Source of the DNA: Chelydra serpentina
Lineage: Eukaryota > Chordata > Testudines > Chelydridae
DNA: 64,000 nt
Reading direction: 5' to 3'
Assembly (NCBI GenBank): GCA_037349315.1
Contig: JBAIAC010000010.1
Coordinates: 36,062,001 to 36,126,000, forward strand
Under the pieces are notes generated by a model. The model ran no database searches and was not told the DNA's origin. It was given only the letters and a program-made list of their open reading frames with translations. The translations under genes and the position numbers were made by a program. The number at the start of each line of letters is the position of its first letter. The first letter of the stretch is position 1. Positions 11,350 through 23,203 of the stretch are shown here, in pieces.

Positions 11350-12130
11350 GGAGTTCAAGGCCAAATTTTCAAAAGTGCTCAGTGCTGAGGATTGAGGTCA
11401 CGTTTTCAAAAGAGCAGAGCCAGTGGCGTAGCCAGGTTCTAACACCAGGGGGAGTGAACACATAAAAAAAGGTGCCACCCGACCCGACCTGGGTGAAAGA
11501 ACCCAGGCCAGCAGTGGGACCCCTGCTGGCAGGAGCCCGCGGGGGGAATCCTAGAGTGGCGGCTGGCTGACCCGCTCAGCCCGCCCTGCTCTGGGATCCC
11601 CCCCGCGGGCTCCTGCCAGCCGGGGTCTCAGCCCGCTGCCAGCCTGGGTTCTTTCACCCAGGCCAGCAGCGGGCTCTTGGTGGGGCCAGCGGCGGGACCC
11701 CTGGCTGGCAGGAGCCCGAGCGGGGCAGGCTGAGCGGCTCAGCCAGCTGCCACTCTAGGATTCCCCCCACGGTTTCCTGCCAGCAGGGGTCTCTCAGCCC
11801 GCTTCCAGTCTGGGTTCTTTCACCCAGGCCAGCAGCAGGCTTTTGGTGGGGCCAGCGGGGGATGTCGCTCCACCTCCGTCCACTCTGTCTCCACCCTTTC
11901 AAAAATTAAAAAGGCACCACTTTTGGCAAATGTGCTCAGGGGGAGCAGCCGCTCCCCCTGCTTCCCCCATAGCTACGCTACTGAGCAGAGCTCCCTTTTA
12001 GGTGCCAAATTGAAGTGGCTAAAGTTGGGAGCTTCTGGGTGCTGATGAGCACTTTTGAAAATCTGACCTTATATTTAGGTGCCTCCATGGGAGCTGTTGG
12101 TAGTGAGCTCCTTTGAAAATCTGACCTAAA
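11350..12130. repeat. Old palindromic repeat split by a hAT insertion
   Basis: Left of the hAT element the sequence reads ccaaattttcaaaagtgctc. Right of it come gagcacttttgaaaatctga and a second gctcctttgaaaatctgacc. These are the ends of the ancient 'tttcaaaagtgc' foldback repeat, so the 11421-11983 element landed inside a pre-existing copy. Confidence 0.55.
11421..11983. mobile_element. Non-autonomous hAT element, 563 bp, with perfect 8-bp target duplication
   Basis: It begins CAGTGGCGTAGCCAGG and ends TAGCTACGCTACTG, and is flanked by agcagagc at 11413-11420 and 11984-11991. The interior is GC-rich and built of repeated modules: tgggttctttcacccagg occurs around 11644 and 11812, with an inverted form near 11489, and ggcaggagcccg recurs. 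The last ~75 bp, read in reverse, match the first ~75 bp of the element at 57905-58201, so the two share terminal modules. No transposase is present. The 82-codon minus ORF inside is a by-product of the GC-rich repeats. Confidence 0.9.
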
Positions 12131-13059
12131 GTGCCCACGGTGGCCCCCTCTTTCAGCTTTCCTGTTTGATATATTTTTTAAAACCTTATGGGCATACTTG
12201 CCACTTTGACATTTTTAAGTTGTTTAATAGAGTCCCTCCCCATATCACAGATCTCATTATTAGCTGGAATCTTATTCATACAAGTTACACGCTATTTCTC
12301 CTAAAGACAATTTTTCTAACATTTTTAATGTAGACATTTTTAATGTCTCTGATGTGGGATTTGCGGGATCTAAGGTTTTTGTGGGTGGGAGAGGGATAAA
12401 AATGCAAGAAATAATGTGGGAGCAGTGGGAGTGGGTATTGTGGGGCGGGGTGACAGCAGAAATAAAAAAATAGTCCCATGCTACTGCAGTGCTCAGGTAC
12501 TCTGGCATTCCAAACTGTGTAGCAAACTCTAAAGCAGCAGCAAGACTTCAGTGAGACTTCACACACTTCACTGAAAGCAAGGTAACCGCAATACTGGATT
12601 GAAGGTCACTTTCCATGCTGGACAAGTAGAACGAGCACATAAAAGCAGGGTTCAGCGTAATCAGCTCTTTGCTCAGAGCAAGTCTGGATGACATGATGGT
12701 AAAAACTCTAGTGGCCATCATACATTAGCACACTCATAATTGCCAACACTGATGAGAGCTGCAATGGTGCAAGAGTTCAACTAAAACTGTCCATTTAGAC
12801 TTGAATTTCAAGTTTGAATAAACCCTGTAGTCAAAATAAAACTCAATCAAAAATCACCTAGTTTCAGCTTGAAATCTTGCAAAACCACAGTTGTGCATGG
12901 CTTCTATTTAACTCTATTGTGATTATTTCAGCCATTGAGATCTGTATGTATATATGTCACTGTTTCAATAGGTACCCACTAGTATACCTTTAACTATAAT
13001 AGAGCCCACATATTCAGCCCCCTACCCTGCTAAAGTATCCACCCAAAGCATCACAGAAC
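12131..13059. other. Unassigned non-coding stretch
   Basis: Nothing recognisable. Two overlapping minus ORFs (78 and 93 codons) near 12272-12566 are in different frames of the same AT-rich stretch and have no family features. Confidence 0.6.
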
Positions 13060-13620
13060 AAGTTAAATAAGGTTAATTAACCTGATAGGCTGCACCTGGG
13101 GGATAGCTAAGGCTTGAAATCCTGATTGGTGATGGAACCCAGCTGAGAAGTAACAGGTAGGGCTGGTATAAAGCCAGGAAGTTGGTGGTACAAAGGGTCT
13201 GTAGAGGAAATAGTTTGCAATCACTTCCTTGGCTGAGGGAGTTTGGATTGGTAAACCAGGGGGAAACTATGCTGTAGGAAGGAGTCCAGGGAAGTAGTAA
13301 CAGAGTCTGGGAGTGACCGTACTACAGTTGCTAGACATAGTCAGTGGACTAGAACTTGGAGCAGAGGGTGAATGGGGTTTCCCCTACCAGCTACTTTGTA
13401 AGTGGCACAGTTTGTGTAGTGAAGGGAAAACTGCCACTTTGGATGGAGACTTTGATACACCAGGTGTGGAGGACTAGATGCAGAGTACAGGAGGGCCAAG
13501 CCATGAAGAGAGAGCACCCTGAATGAAAGAGAGAGAGATGAGCAACAAAATGGGGTGGCAGTCATGGCAGGTGCTAATCCCAAGAGTAGCCAGAAGGAAG
13601 TGCCCTGGTGGCAAATAGAT
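13060..13620 (+). repeat. Possible LTR-like fragment with TATA box
   Basis: ggtaattaac-type sequence is followed by gatggaacccagctgag and ggctggtataaagccagg (TATA-like at 13167), then a purine-rich transcribed-looking stretch. This resembles the promoter half of turtle LTRs, but no terminal TG/CA pair or target duplication could be fixed. Treat it as a guess. Confidence 0.28.
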
Positions 13621-13856
13621 TGTTATACCTACTGTCCTTCTAATGAGCTCCTAGTGGCATCTCTACTGTATTGACTCCTGACTATCCAAACATACTTGGA
13701 GTCTCAGAAAAGGTTTGGATAGTTAGGATTCTACTTATCTATTATGTGAACATACAGTGGTGCTTTTCGGCCCAGATCCTGCAATGGGCAGACACCCTCT
13801 GAACCACACAGAGCTCTGTTGAAGTCCGAGAGACTCTGCCTGCAAAGACCTCATTG
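13621..13856. repeat. Decayed foldback-family repeat before hAT
   Basis: cagatcctgcaatgggcaga and tctgttgaagtccgagagac match the dispersed palindromic family. The stretch ends at the target site of the following hAT element. Confidence 0.4.
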
Positions 13857-14368
13857 CAGGGCTGGCCTTACCATGAGGCAAACTGAGGTGGCCGCCTCAG
13901 GTGCCAGACTGGGGTGAGGGGGGCGCCACTAGGACCCAGAGTGTAGAAAATTGTCTGCTGCTGGTGCGTATGTATTCTCTCTGCTCTAGATGCACAGAGA
14001 TGGTGGAGTGCTGTACCGGAGGAGGGATGGCACAAGAGACAGAACAGGCAGGCAGGAGAAAAGGGGAGAGGGAATAAGAGAAATCAGCAGGAGCTGCAGG
14101 GAGAGAGAGGAGAAGGAGCCTCTTATGTATCTCTCTAGCACCCTCAGGAGCCTGGACTGATTAACACCAGCTTCTCAGGGAGCTTCCTGTTTCTTGCTGC
14201 TTCCCTGAACCCACTTGAGGAGAACAGGCAGTCAACTGAAGCAGTAGGAGCCAGTTAGGCCTTTAAGACGCTGATTTCTTCCCTCACTCAGGCCCTGCCA
14301 CCAGCCTGCTTATTTGTCCCCTTCAACTGAGTGTTGAAAGCCACTATAGCTGGCACAGAACAGCAGTC

Positions 14369-14722
14369 ATGAGTGAAAGAAGAAAACGCCCCTCTGGGGC
14401 AGCATTCAGAAAAAGAAAGAAAGCAAAGGAAGCTTTTCAATCTAAGCAGGAAGGAGCTCTCCTGAGATACACAGACACAAATGTTCATGGTGAGCCTTCT
14501 GGCCCCAGTGAGGATGTGAGTGGTGAGGAGATGCCTGATCTTCCAGTTAGTCAGAGTGCAGGTGACCTGGCAGCTACTGCAGCATCCATATCTCCATCTC
14601 AAATGGATGTAACCATGCACATTCCTGAAGAAAAGTGTAGATCACAGAAGAGTTCGGTGGAGGTGCAAGAAACAGCTGCTGCTGAGTTTAGTTCCTTAAG
14701 TCTAGATGATCCAGGACTGTGA
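14369..14722 (+). pseudogene. hAT (ZMYM-like) transposase, N-terminal remnant
   Basis: An open frame of 117 codons starts MSERRKRPSGAAFRKRKKAK, a lysine/arginine-rich N-terminus typical of ZMYM1-like hAT transposases, followed by an acidic/serine-rich linker (PSEDVSGEEMPDLP). It stops at the deletion junction, before any zinc finger or catalytic residue. The frame is undamaged up to that point. It would give a basic peptide with no transposase activity. It could be translated only if the locus is transcribed, and nothing shows that it is. Confidence 0.7.
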
Positions 14723-14997
14723 ACCCACTTGAGCAGCAGCCTGAGAGACTTCCTTGTACTGAAGCAACTTTTGTTGCTCTGCACATACTTCCAACACTTC
14801 CTGTAACAGTTGCAAATGGAGAACGCAGCTTCTCCAAGCTGAAGTTAATAAAAACACATCTATGCTCCACAATGACACAGGAGAGGCTGGTCAGCCTTGC
14901 AACCATCTCAATAGAGCATGAGCTGGCCCAGACTGTGGACCTTCAGGAAGCAGTTCAAATCTTTGCAACCATGAAGGCATGGAAAGCACCACTTTGA
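14710..14997 (+). pseudogene. hAT transposase C-terminal dimerisation region remnant
   Basis: In the next frame, after the deletion junction, about 95 codons contain LPVTVANGERSFSKLKLIKT and TMTQERLVSLATISIEHELA. These are the hallmark of the hAT C-terminal dimerisation domain (the 'ERSFSKLK..K..LRSTM...RL..LA...IE' pattern). The frame is intact to a stop at 14995-14997. It has no start of its own apart from a GTG. The junction with the N-terminal piece shifts frame, so the two parts are not fused. Confidence 0.8.
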
Positions 14998-15264
14998 TTA
15001 TTCAAACAGATAAAAATGCCAGTGTTTACTATGCAGACAAGAAAAGTTACATTTGCTGTTCAGGTGTTTGAAAGTTAAGTGTTACTTAAAGTTTTTTTGA
15101 ACAGTTGTTAGTTCTCTTTTATTGGAGTAGGTAGCAGAGCAGTACTATGAGAGGAGTAGAACAAGAAGAAGGCAGAATTCAGACCTTTCAAAGTTTTGGC
15201 CCAAGCGAGGGGGCATCATTTGAGCTCCCCGCCTCAGGTGCCAAAATGTTGTGGTCCGGCCCTG

Positions 15265-18200
15265 GCTCATTGTCAGATCAAGACTCTAGTTTGCGTTGTT
15301 CTCAGTGTCAAAGATTTTATCTGTTAATGAATACTGTAGTTGGGTGAAAGATCCTGGTTGCCTAATCAGACAGCAGTCAGCGGCTACATGTCTTCAGTCC
15401 TAGCTCCTAATGAAAGAGGCTGTAGCTTGAATATCTGATAGCACAGGAATCCAGTTAAAGTAATTTATTATTGGTATGTTAGTTGCTTTTACTATCCCTT
15501 CATGTAGTTGTTAAAGTGTTGCTTCCTTCTTGTATCTTGGTAATTACTCTTGAATGCATGGTAAATTCTTTTCCACCACTACATTAATGCCTGTAATTAA
15601 TTAAAAAGAATTTGTTAAATAATCAGGACTTGTAAATAAATGTACACTTCTCCTTTCTACACTACCTGGGCCTAGCTCACTCCCTCCTCACATAGAAACC
15701 TTTGAGAGAGTGCCGCCTGGGCAGGGATACACCGAGCCACTTCAGTTTACATTACAGCACTGCCAACCCAGAGGGTCAAAAGTCAATAGACTGGTCCAAA
15801 AAAGAGAGAGAAAAAATTGTGGGTTTTTTTGAACTTTTGATTTTATAAATCCCTTAGCTTACCCCCAGGCTGTTGGGGGGGGGGGTGGGGTGGGGTGGGA
15901 AACAGGCTACAGTGCTGCCAACTTTCTCGTATCTATTGTGCAAGGTGATTTTTGGCTCCCCTACAGATGCTGTAACTGGAAGACCCAACTGACATAAAAT
16001 TACACCTGTTCATAAAACATCGCCTCATAGAGCAGTGCTTCCTGCTTCTCCTCAAATTCATCCCCAGTTCCACAGCTGCCCCTTGCTCCCAAGGGTTGCG
16101 TGCCCTCCTCCTGCAGCTGTGTAGGTTCTTCACCCCTCTGGACTGAGTGGGTAGCTTCAGGGGCTGGCTCTTTACCTCCTCCACTAAGCCTGGGGTAAGA
16201 GAGCAGCTCCAGCAGGCCTCCTCTTCTCTCCCTTCTTTAGCCTGGTGTGACAGAGCTGGGGAGGAAGAAGGAGCAGAGCTGCTCTGAATTGCTGGGTTCA
16301 TTCTGCTCCCTCCTAACTTTTATCGAAGGCATAAAGGATCAGCTACTCCCACTCCCTGACCTAAGCACTGGTTCCCCGAGGGAGGAGATTGAACTCAGCC
16401 TACCTCCTGCAGCAGCTGTGATTGGCTGTTCTTCTCGGCAGGCAGGGAGGTAGCCAATCAAAGGGGACTTGAAAGGTTGTTAATTTCTTGTCCCATGTCA
16501 TGTTAACGTCTGGGTCAAATCTCTTTACCCTGGAGACAGTGGGCAAAACGGACTCATTGTGACCAGCATTTTCAAAAGCAGATTCCTAATGTTAGATATG
16601 ACACCCTCCTGTGCCACTGAAGTCCATTGATTTCAATGAGGGTAAGGTCAAGCCCTGAATGCAGTGGAAACAGCAGGTCCTCGATGCTTCTGAAAATTAG
16701 GCTACTTATTTAGGTGATTAACTTTAGGCACCCAAGTTTGAAAATGTGGCTTATTCCTCTCAAGTAGGAGGGGTAGGGGAAGTCATGGAGATACAAGGGA
16801 CCAAAGCCTCTCAGTCCCATGAAAGAAGAAGCTACCCCCATGCACTTGGATCTTCTGGGCCCCTATCCCCTGGCATTAGAGACTCCAATCCAACAGCTGC
16901 ATGGGGACTGTGTTATCTCCTGCTGACCCAAACGGGTTTCTGCTGGGACCTGTGCCATTCTCCCAAACACCCTAGAGCCCCTTCTTCGTGGAGCAACCCA
17001 CATGGGCCAGCTGCAAGGTATAAATGTGAGGGACACTAGTAGAGAGGCACCACTCCCTCTAGCCTTTCTACACTAGCAATAGATCAAAACACTTAGGGTC
17101 TCCTCCAGGTGCAGATGTGAAAAGGCAGCTCCAGCCCAGCTGTCCGTAGGTACCTGTGCAGACGTTAAGGAAAGGGAAGGAAACTAGATCACTTCTGCAG
17201 CATCTAAGAGGAAACTCAGGATGAGAACTCTTAGCCCAGAGACTCTTATGCAGAAAAAAAGGGTCAATTTAGGTCAGGGATTCTACTTTGTTTTTTTAAA
17301 GGACGTTTTATTATAATCACATTTCCTTGTTACCGTCATGTAATATGTTGATATGATAGGTTGTGATGCTTGGGTTTTTTTCATTTATAGTGTGACAAAT
17401 ACCTGAAAATAAAATAGGAGATTGAACTATTACTGACCTAGGTTCAGTGAACACGACAGTGGGAAAGATGAGCACACATCATGATCTGTGTGCTTTGAAG
17501 GGGAAAGAAAAATCCATTAGTGTGAACCCAGGCCCAGAAACCAGAGTATGAAGCTTTAGTGAGCCAAATATCTTTGGCAAATGATTCACCAAGCATAACT
17601 AATAGAATAAAATTTAAAAGATGCTCATTTGCAGTCATAACATCAGGGATTTTACTCCCAAAAGTCTCGGGCAGGTTTTATTAAAAACAAGGTTTTATAT
17701 GAACGAGTAGAAAATATACGCGAATTTGCAAACCAAGAATTAATTGATTTGATTTACTGAAAACTCTAATGAGCATTGTGATATTGTATGAGAACCATAA
17801 AGTAAAACAGACTGGAAACAAACCTGTATAATTTTCTTCCCAAGCAGAGTTTAAGTGCAAAAAAGTAAACAAGTAGCTGAAGTCTGTTCAGCTAGGTGTT
17901 TATAATCATCACCATAATATCTGAGTCGGGACAAGTACATTAAATTATAACATTTACTTTCACTTTTAATCATGTGAAGTGTTAGTACCATAGACACAGA
18001 ACATTAAAAACAAATATACATAGATATACATATGACATGAACAAAAAGGTCTCAAAGCAGTTGGATGTCAGTAACTGAGAATTTGTTCTGATGGTATAAA
18101 AGCTTGTCATCTGACACCTTGGGTTCAGGGTTTCTGATGGCTGGAGTTTCTGTGGAGCCTGAATTTAGTCATGATTCTTTCTCTCTCCATCACATGCTTG

Positions 18201-19409
18201 AATGTAGATCTTCATGAACTTAGGGTTTTTTTTTTTCCTCTGGAATCTTAACTCTTATTCCAAACACACCAATATTTATGGCATGCCCTTGAAGACAGTG
18301 CCCCTTTAAAAACATTCATACAAATCAGTACGATGCTAAAGTACAGCAAGTTAAAAAGAAAAACAGTCTGGAAACTAGCTTTGAAATAAATGCTTAAAGA
18401 GTCATTATCTGAGGTAAACTGGCAGTCTCTAATGAGACATTTGTAATTTAATTGTGTCAGGGGGAGACTATAAATTTTTCTCAGAGACCATATCCAAGTT
18501 GTTTTTTATAATGAAGATAAAGTAGCACACATACCAAAAAATCACTTGAAGTATGCTACAGCTTCTTCCAAAAAGATAGTGAAGGCCTAAGTCCTATTTA
18601 TGGCAATACGCTCTATTGCATAATAGGGCTTACAACAAGAAGTAGGCTGTGGGGTAAGACCTCAGCCTATAAGCAGCCAATAATTTATAATTTTTACATT
18701 TCTTTACTAATCATATTGCAATCTTTTGGACCCAGTTCAATAGCAATAGAAGTAAATAATAAGAAAAATCACAGGGGCTGCACATATTTGTCTTATAGAA
18801 ACTTTGAGAAGTTTGATGTTTTTCCTACAATAGGCAACTAAACTACTTGTGGGTGGGATTTTTAAGACTCTAAACTGAAAGTGTATAGGCTTCCATGGCT
18901 CAGATGTCAAACCTGATTCTTCAGAAAAGAAGATTCTTCACTGAAACCTGATTTTTCAGAAAATAAAAGAAGGACCATGGTCTACCTATCCCCATCCCCT
19001 TGCCCTCTCCTGCAATTGCTAGAAATTCAGTGTGTACTATATACTGATGGATGATCCTCCTGGCTCCCTAAATTGAACTGTATCTTGTTTTTTGTATAGT
19101 TCTATTAATCAGATCATCACAATCCCAAAAATTCATGCTTGTTCATATCAATGAATTCCAATGATTTCAAAGAATAAATAGTTAAATAGCTTTTAAAATG
19201 CAACCAAACCATCAACAAAAATCTGACCATTTACTGTTTTAACTCCAGATGTCACTAAATAACTTGTGTAAACGAGCAGGTGGTAAAGAGTCTTTTAGGC
19301 CCTCATTCTGCAATGAGCTGTGCACAGGTTCAAGAATGTGCCTTGGTTAGAAGAGAAAAATAAAAACCCTAACTTCTTTGGTTCACTTCAAATACTTGCT
19401 GCAGAGGTG
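15265..19409. other. Unassigned, low gene content
   Basis: No gene is supported over 4.1 kb. A poly-G tract with interspersed T lies at 15877-15899. A decayed foldback remnant is near 16565-16750 (cattttcaaaagcag ... ggcacccaagtttgaaaatg). ORFs of up to 122 codons (15933-16301 minus) show no family features. Confidence 0.55.
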
Positions 19410-19590
19410 TGGTCTGAGTACAGGACTGGGAGTCATATTTCTTAAAATCTAATTCCAGCTCTGATAAACTTTCTCTGACTTTAAGCAAGGCTTAATTTTG
19501 ACACACTTCCTCAGTCTTTGACATTCTGAGATTTCTAATGAAGATTGTGATTTTCAATACTAACTTTGAACACTTTATATTGTGAATACT
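19410..19590 (+). repeat. MIR-like SINE, divergent
   Basis: gtggtctgagtacaggactg, gggagtcatatttc, taattccagctctg and cttcctcagtctttgac follow MIR order (head, then the 'ttaatctc...tgcctcagtttc' block) with heavy decay. Confidence 0.45.
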
Positions 19591-19619
19591 GCTCACAATT
19601 ACAGCTGCCCAGGAAACTA

Positions 19620-19870
19620 TTCCCTCCTTCCACACATTTCAGCAAAAAATATAATTGTTTACTTGTTGAAATTTTTCATTGAAGTTTTTTGGGTTTTCAT
19701 CAAAAAACATTTTTAAAAAAAGATTTTTTCCCCGTGTTTGACAACCAAACACTGAAAACACTTAAAAATGAAAAAAAAAATTCTAAGAAAATGGAACGTG
19801 TTTTGCAAAATTTTCCTTTGCCATTTTCTATCCAATAAAAGGTTTGGTGGAAAAATTGTTAGCCCTTCTA
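19620..19870. repeat. A/T-rich foldback repeat
   Basis: Alternating ttgaaatttttcattgaag, tttttcatcaaaaaac and aaaaatgaaaaaaaaa-type stretches form a decayed A/T-rich repeat. A similar block sits at 53345-53575. Confidence 0.4.
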
Positions 19871-20095
19871 CTCATGATATAGTACTTAGCATTTATCTAA
19901 TTTTTATATTAAAAACATTATACATGTAGACTGAAAAATAAGAATTAAATCAATGCAGGTGTTTGAGTATATGAAACATGAGGAAAAATTGCCAAGAATT
20001 GACCACTTTGGGTCAGATTTTCCACTGCCTTGCACCTTGTGAAGCCACTTACATTTGTGCAAATAGCAGCATTTCACATCCACTTTGTATGGGTG

Positions 20096-21060
20096 TGTGA
20101 TGGAGCAGATTACCCCCCTTCCACATATACACCAGTCAAAAAGGGGTTAAAGAATGCCTGTGGTCACAATCAGCCCCAACAAACTGAGCTAGAGCTCCCA
20201 GGTTAGGGGTTTGGGTTATGTGCTGAAGAATAGTTTGAGAGGACTGCCAGTGTGTGCCTTCTGAGAAAAGAAGGGCCAGTTTGTTTCTTCTGTTGAAACC
20301 CTGGGATTAAGCCTTGGCCATTAGCCATGCAGAAGGTTATGAGCTGAGATTTCCTCAGGCTGAAAGACTACTTCCCCTTCTCTGCATGAGGGAGGAGGCC
20401 TAGAGACTGGTGAGCAGTGGAAATATCTTGTTTGATTGTTTGGACGTTTTATAACCTCTGGAACGGGGCGGGGGGGGGGGCTTTCTAAGAGGACTGCACC
20501 CCATACCTTGCAACCAGATCACGGTAAGTGAGGTGCCTGCCTTCATCCCAAGGGAGTTATCTGAAGACACAACATTTGATAGGGTGTAAATGGCAGCTGT
20601 TGTGTATTGAGGACTCTGTTAGAATTGCAAACTATCATTCTAAGAGTAGGGGAGTTGAGGTTTCCTGGTTTGGCTTGTAGGCTAGGGGCTCTGTAGTGAA
20701 GTGTGGAAACTAATCTGAGTCAGTCTGGAAAGACACAGTTTAAAGCAATGGGTGAATTGTCTTAGGGAACAGCCTGTTTTGTCTGGTTTGGGATTCTTAT
20801 GTCTTATTCTGAATACTAAGAAATAAAATAGTGTACACTAGAACCTCCCAGTAGAAGTATTTGTTTTTCATCTAATTTTGGTGTGTATGCTGTGAACATA
20901 ACAGAAGCCTTTGTGGTAAATATGCAGAAGTCAACACAAGTTGTTGATCTCAGTACAGGAGTAACTACAGTATATTGAAAACTCTTCTAATTTATAGTGG
21001 TGTCTTGTCATTTTAAGGGGTTTCTTGGTCCTTCTTGCAGGCTAGAGGGCTCTGAAGGGA
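20096..21060 (+). repeat. Candidate solo LTR-like repeat
   Basis: The block starts TGTGATGGAGCAG. It has a TATA-like ttttataa at 20447-20454 and an AATAAA at 20822-20827, the spacing expected of an LTR promoter and poly(A) signal. The distal boundary is not clear and I found no target duplication, so the end coordinate is approximate. It carries no coding sequence. Confidence 0.35.
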
Positions 21061-22984
21061 ACGGTGTGATGTTGGGCTCATAGGTAGTCTGAAAAGTGAG
21101 AGACTGAAGTTAGTTCCTGGTTCCCAGCTCTCTATTCAAAGGCCAAAATTATGTAAATATATCAGTAAGACTAACTTTTTATAAATTTCCTCAATGTGAT
21201 ATATTTTAAATTATGAATTACTTATTTATTTGATTCAATTAACAAGGAGCTGGGCTTTGACTGGCTATTCATCACACAATGCATCTCAGGTCACACAAAG
21301 TGACATGTCCCCATAAACATCAGATTGTTCTGAATGCGCTGGGAGGGGTCACTCTCTGACCCAAAACTTCGTTCTTGTGCGGTATGCTTCCCATCAATAT
21401 GCCTCCACCCCACTTCCATGCTATGCTTGGCATTTGAATAAGGAGCTAGACTCAGTCTGTATGACAAAATACATTTCGAGTAACCCCACATGCATAGTAG
21501 CCTTGTGTCTGTTACTTTTCTATCAATATCTGAGCATATGCCACTCCCAGAGGCGAGCCTTTATTTCAGGTCTGACAAACACATTATCCAGTTTTTATTG
21601 TGTTGTTTTTGTTAGTAAACATGCAATATGCATGTACAAATCAACAAAAAACAATATTCAGCCAATCTTCTGCAAATCCAGCTGCTATGTTTTCACAGAA
21701 ATTATGATGGCTACAAATGAAGATGTCTATAGGAACATTGGTTTGTTTGAATTAAGAACACAAAAAATGACAATGTAATCAGCTTAATTGTGTAACAGAT
21801 ATTAGAAACACTTATGAATAGTGTTACTCTTGCTTGTACAGCAAAAATAATATGAAGACATTGCTTGGTCACAGCTGGCTCCCAAATTATCACATTTATT
21901 AACTATATACTGCCATACAAAGCCTATCTTAATATATAGTGCTGCTCTGAGTGGTTTCTCATGACTTCTAAAACAAAAAACAGTGAAGACCATTAGAGTA
22001 CTCGTGAACTGTTTTAAAGAAATAGCTTATTCCTACGTTTAGCTGAGCCAGCTAATGTCTTTAGTGTTGCTGTGAGACTCATATCACGCCTCATTCCTGC
22101 TGTATACTTCAGTCGAATTTGGATAACTCTGTATCTGTGGCTAGAATATCTCCACCTCATTTCCTTTTTAATTGGATCATAGAAATGCAAACCCTACGTT
22201 TGATCTAGCTTGTGGAAACATACAAGATGTTTTCCAGTTTTGTATGTTGTCCCAAAAATGTTGTAACTTTAAAAGCAACACCTTTGCTTTTAATAAACTC
22301 TTCTGTTGATGCAAATTTTGATTTCTATTGAACTAATCAATATTTGAAACATTATTTCAATATTAATACTATATTGAAGTTACATGGAAAAGAGCTACAT
22401 CAAGAGCAGGTAAAGGATTTTTCTGGAATAGGAGCATTTCATTTTTGTCTGAATAGTCAGAGAATGGTATTTGAAAAGATGCAGGTGAATACTTTGAGAT
22501 TCATCCACCAAAATGGATCTTGTTTTTCTTCCAACTTATATCCTGTCATCCACAGAAATCTCTTTGGGAAGTAGTCGATTTTTGAATCTTTCTGTGATCA
22601 GACTTCACTGCAAGTATCATGAGTAAGATGCAAGTTCACCAATAGTGAAATGACATACTCAGTTGATATAATCCATTGCACTTGTTCACTTTGACTCTGA
22701 AGTTGTAAAATAAGTGACAATGATGCTATTGTCATAAAAATATTGTAATTATCTGAGCAATTTTTGCAGTTAGTGGTGATTATTGGTGACAACTATATTT
22801 ATGCGTTTCTAAGGATTTGTATGATAAGACCCTATTCTGCACAGACGGGAAGTTGCTTCATTAATTTCTGCATAGAATGTCTGCCTCTTTGGAGATTTCA
22901 CTGGTCTGTAATGCTAACACAACCAACTCTGCACCAAATATCCACATGGAGGAGGAAACCTTGGTAAAGATGTGTGTGCAAGAA
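21061..22984. other. Unassigned non-coding stretch
   Basis: AT-rich sequence without recognisable elements. The longest frame (21377-21778, 133 codons) has an irregular composition, an opposing minus frame across it, and no domain signature. Confidence 0.55.
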
Positions 22985-23145
22985 GGGCCAGTAAAAGGAG
23001 TTCATAGAATAGGTTACCAAGAGAGGTTGTGGAATCACCATCACTGGAGGTTTCTAAGAACAGGTTGGATGAACGCGGCTCAGGAATGGGTGGGTGTCCA
23101 TTCCCTCCCATTGTGAGGCAAGACCTAGATGACTTCTCAAGATTC
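22985..23145 (+). repeat. CR1 LINE 3' fragment
   Basis: gaataggttaccaagagagg, ttgtggaatcaccatcactgg, aggtttctaagaacaggttg and gacctagatgacttctcaag are in the order of the CR1 3' end. Truncated at both sides and ending at a small tandem repeat next to the following LTR. Confidence 0.7.
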
Positions 23146-23155
23146 TACACAGTCC

Positions 23156-23203
23156 CCCATTCAGTAAGTATGGCCTGTGCCCATTCAATAAGTATGGCTT
23201 GTG
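23156..23203 (+). repeat. Two-unit 24-bp tandem repeat
   Basis: cccattcagtaagtatggcc(tgtg) is followed by cccattcaataagtatggct(tgtg). It directly precedes the solo-LTR-like element and may belong to it. Confidence 0.8.

Larger units (their letters stand above)
13857..15264 (+). mobile_element. hAT deletion derivative, 1408 bp, keeping both transposase ends
   Basis: The termini are CAGGGCTGGCC and GGTCCGGCCCTG. The 8-bp flanks are cctcattg (13849-13856) and gctcattg (15265-15272), 7 of 8 identical. Sub-terminal cgcctcaggtgcc occurs at both ends in inverted orientation. Inside are the two transposase remnants listed separately. Only about 0.6 kb is coding, against roughly 2 kb or more for a ZMYM-type hAT transposase, so the middle (most of the catalytic RNase-H-like fold) is missing. 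It could be moved only by a transposase supplied elsewhere. A second copy of its first 402 bp lies reversed at 54980-55381. Confidence 0.88.

Noticed and set aside
14288..14620. Minus ORF of 110 codons over the hAT transposase remnant
   Set aside because: It is the antisense shadow of the recognisable plus-strand transposase N-terminus.
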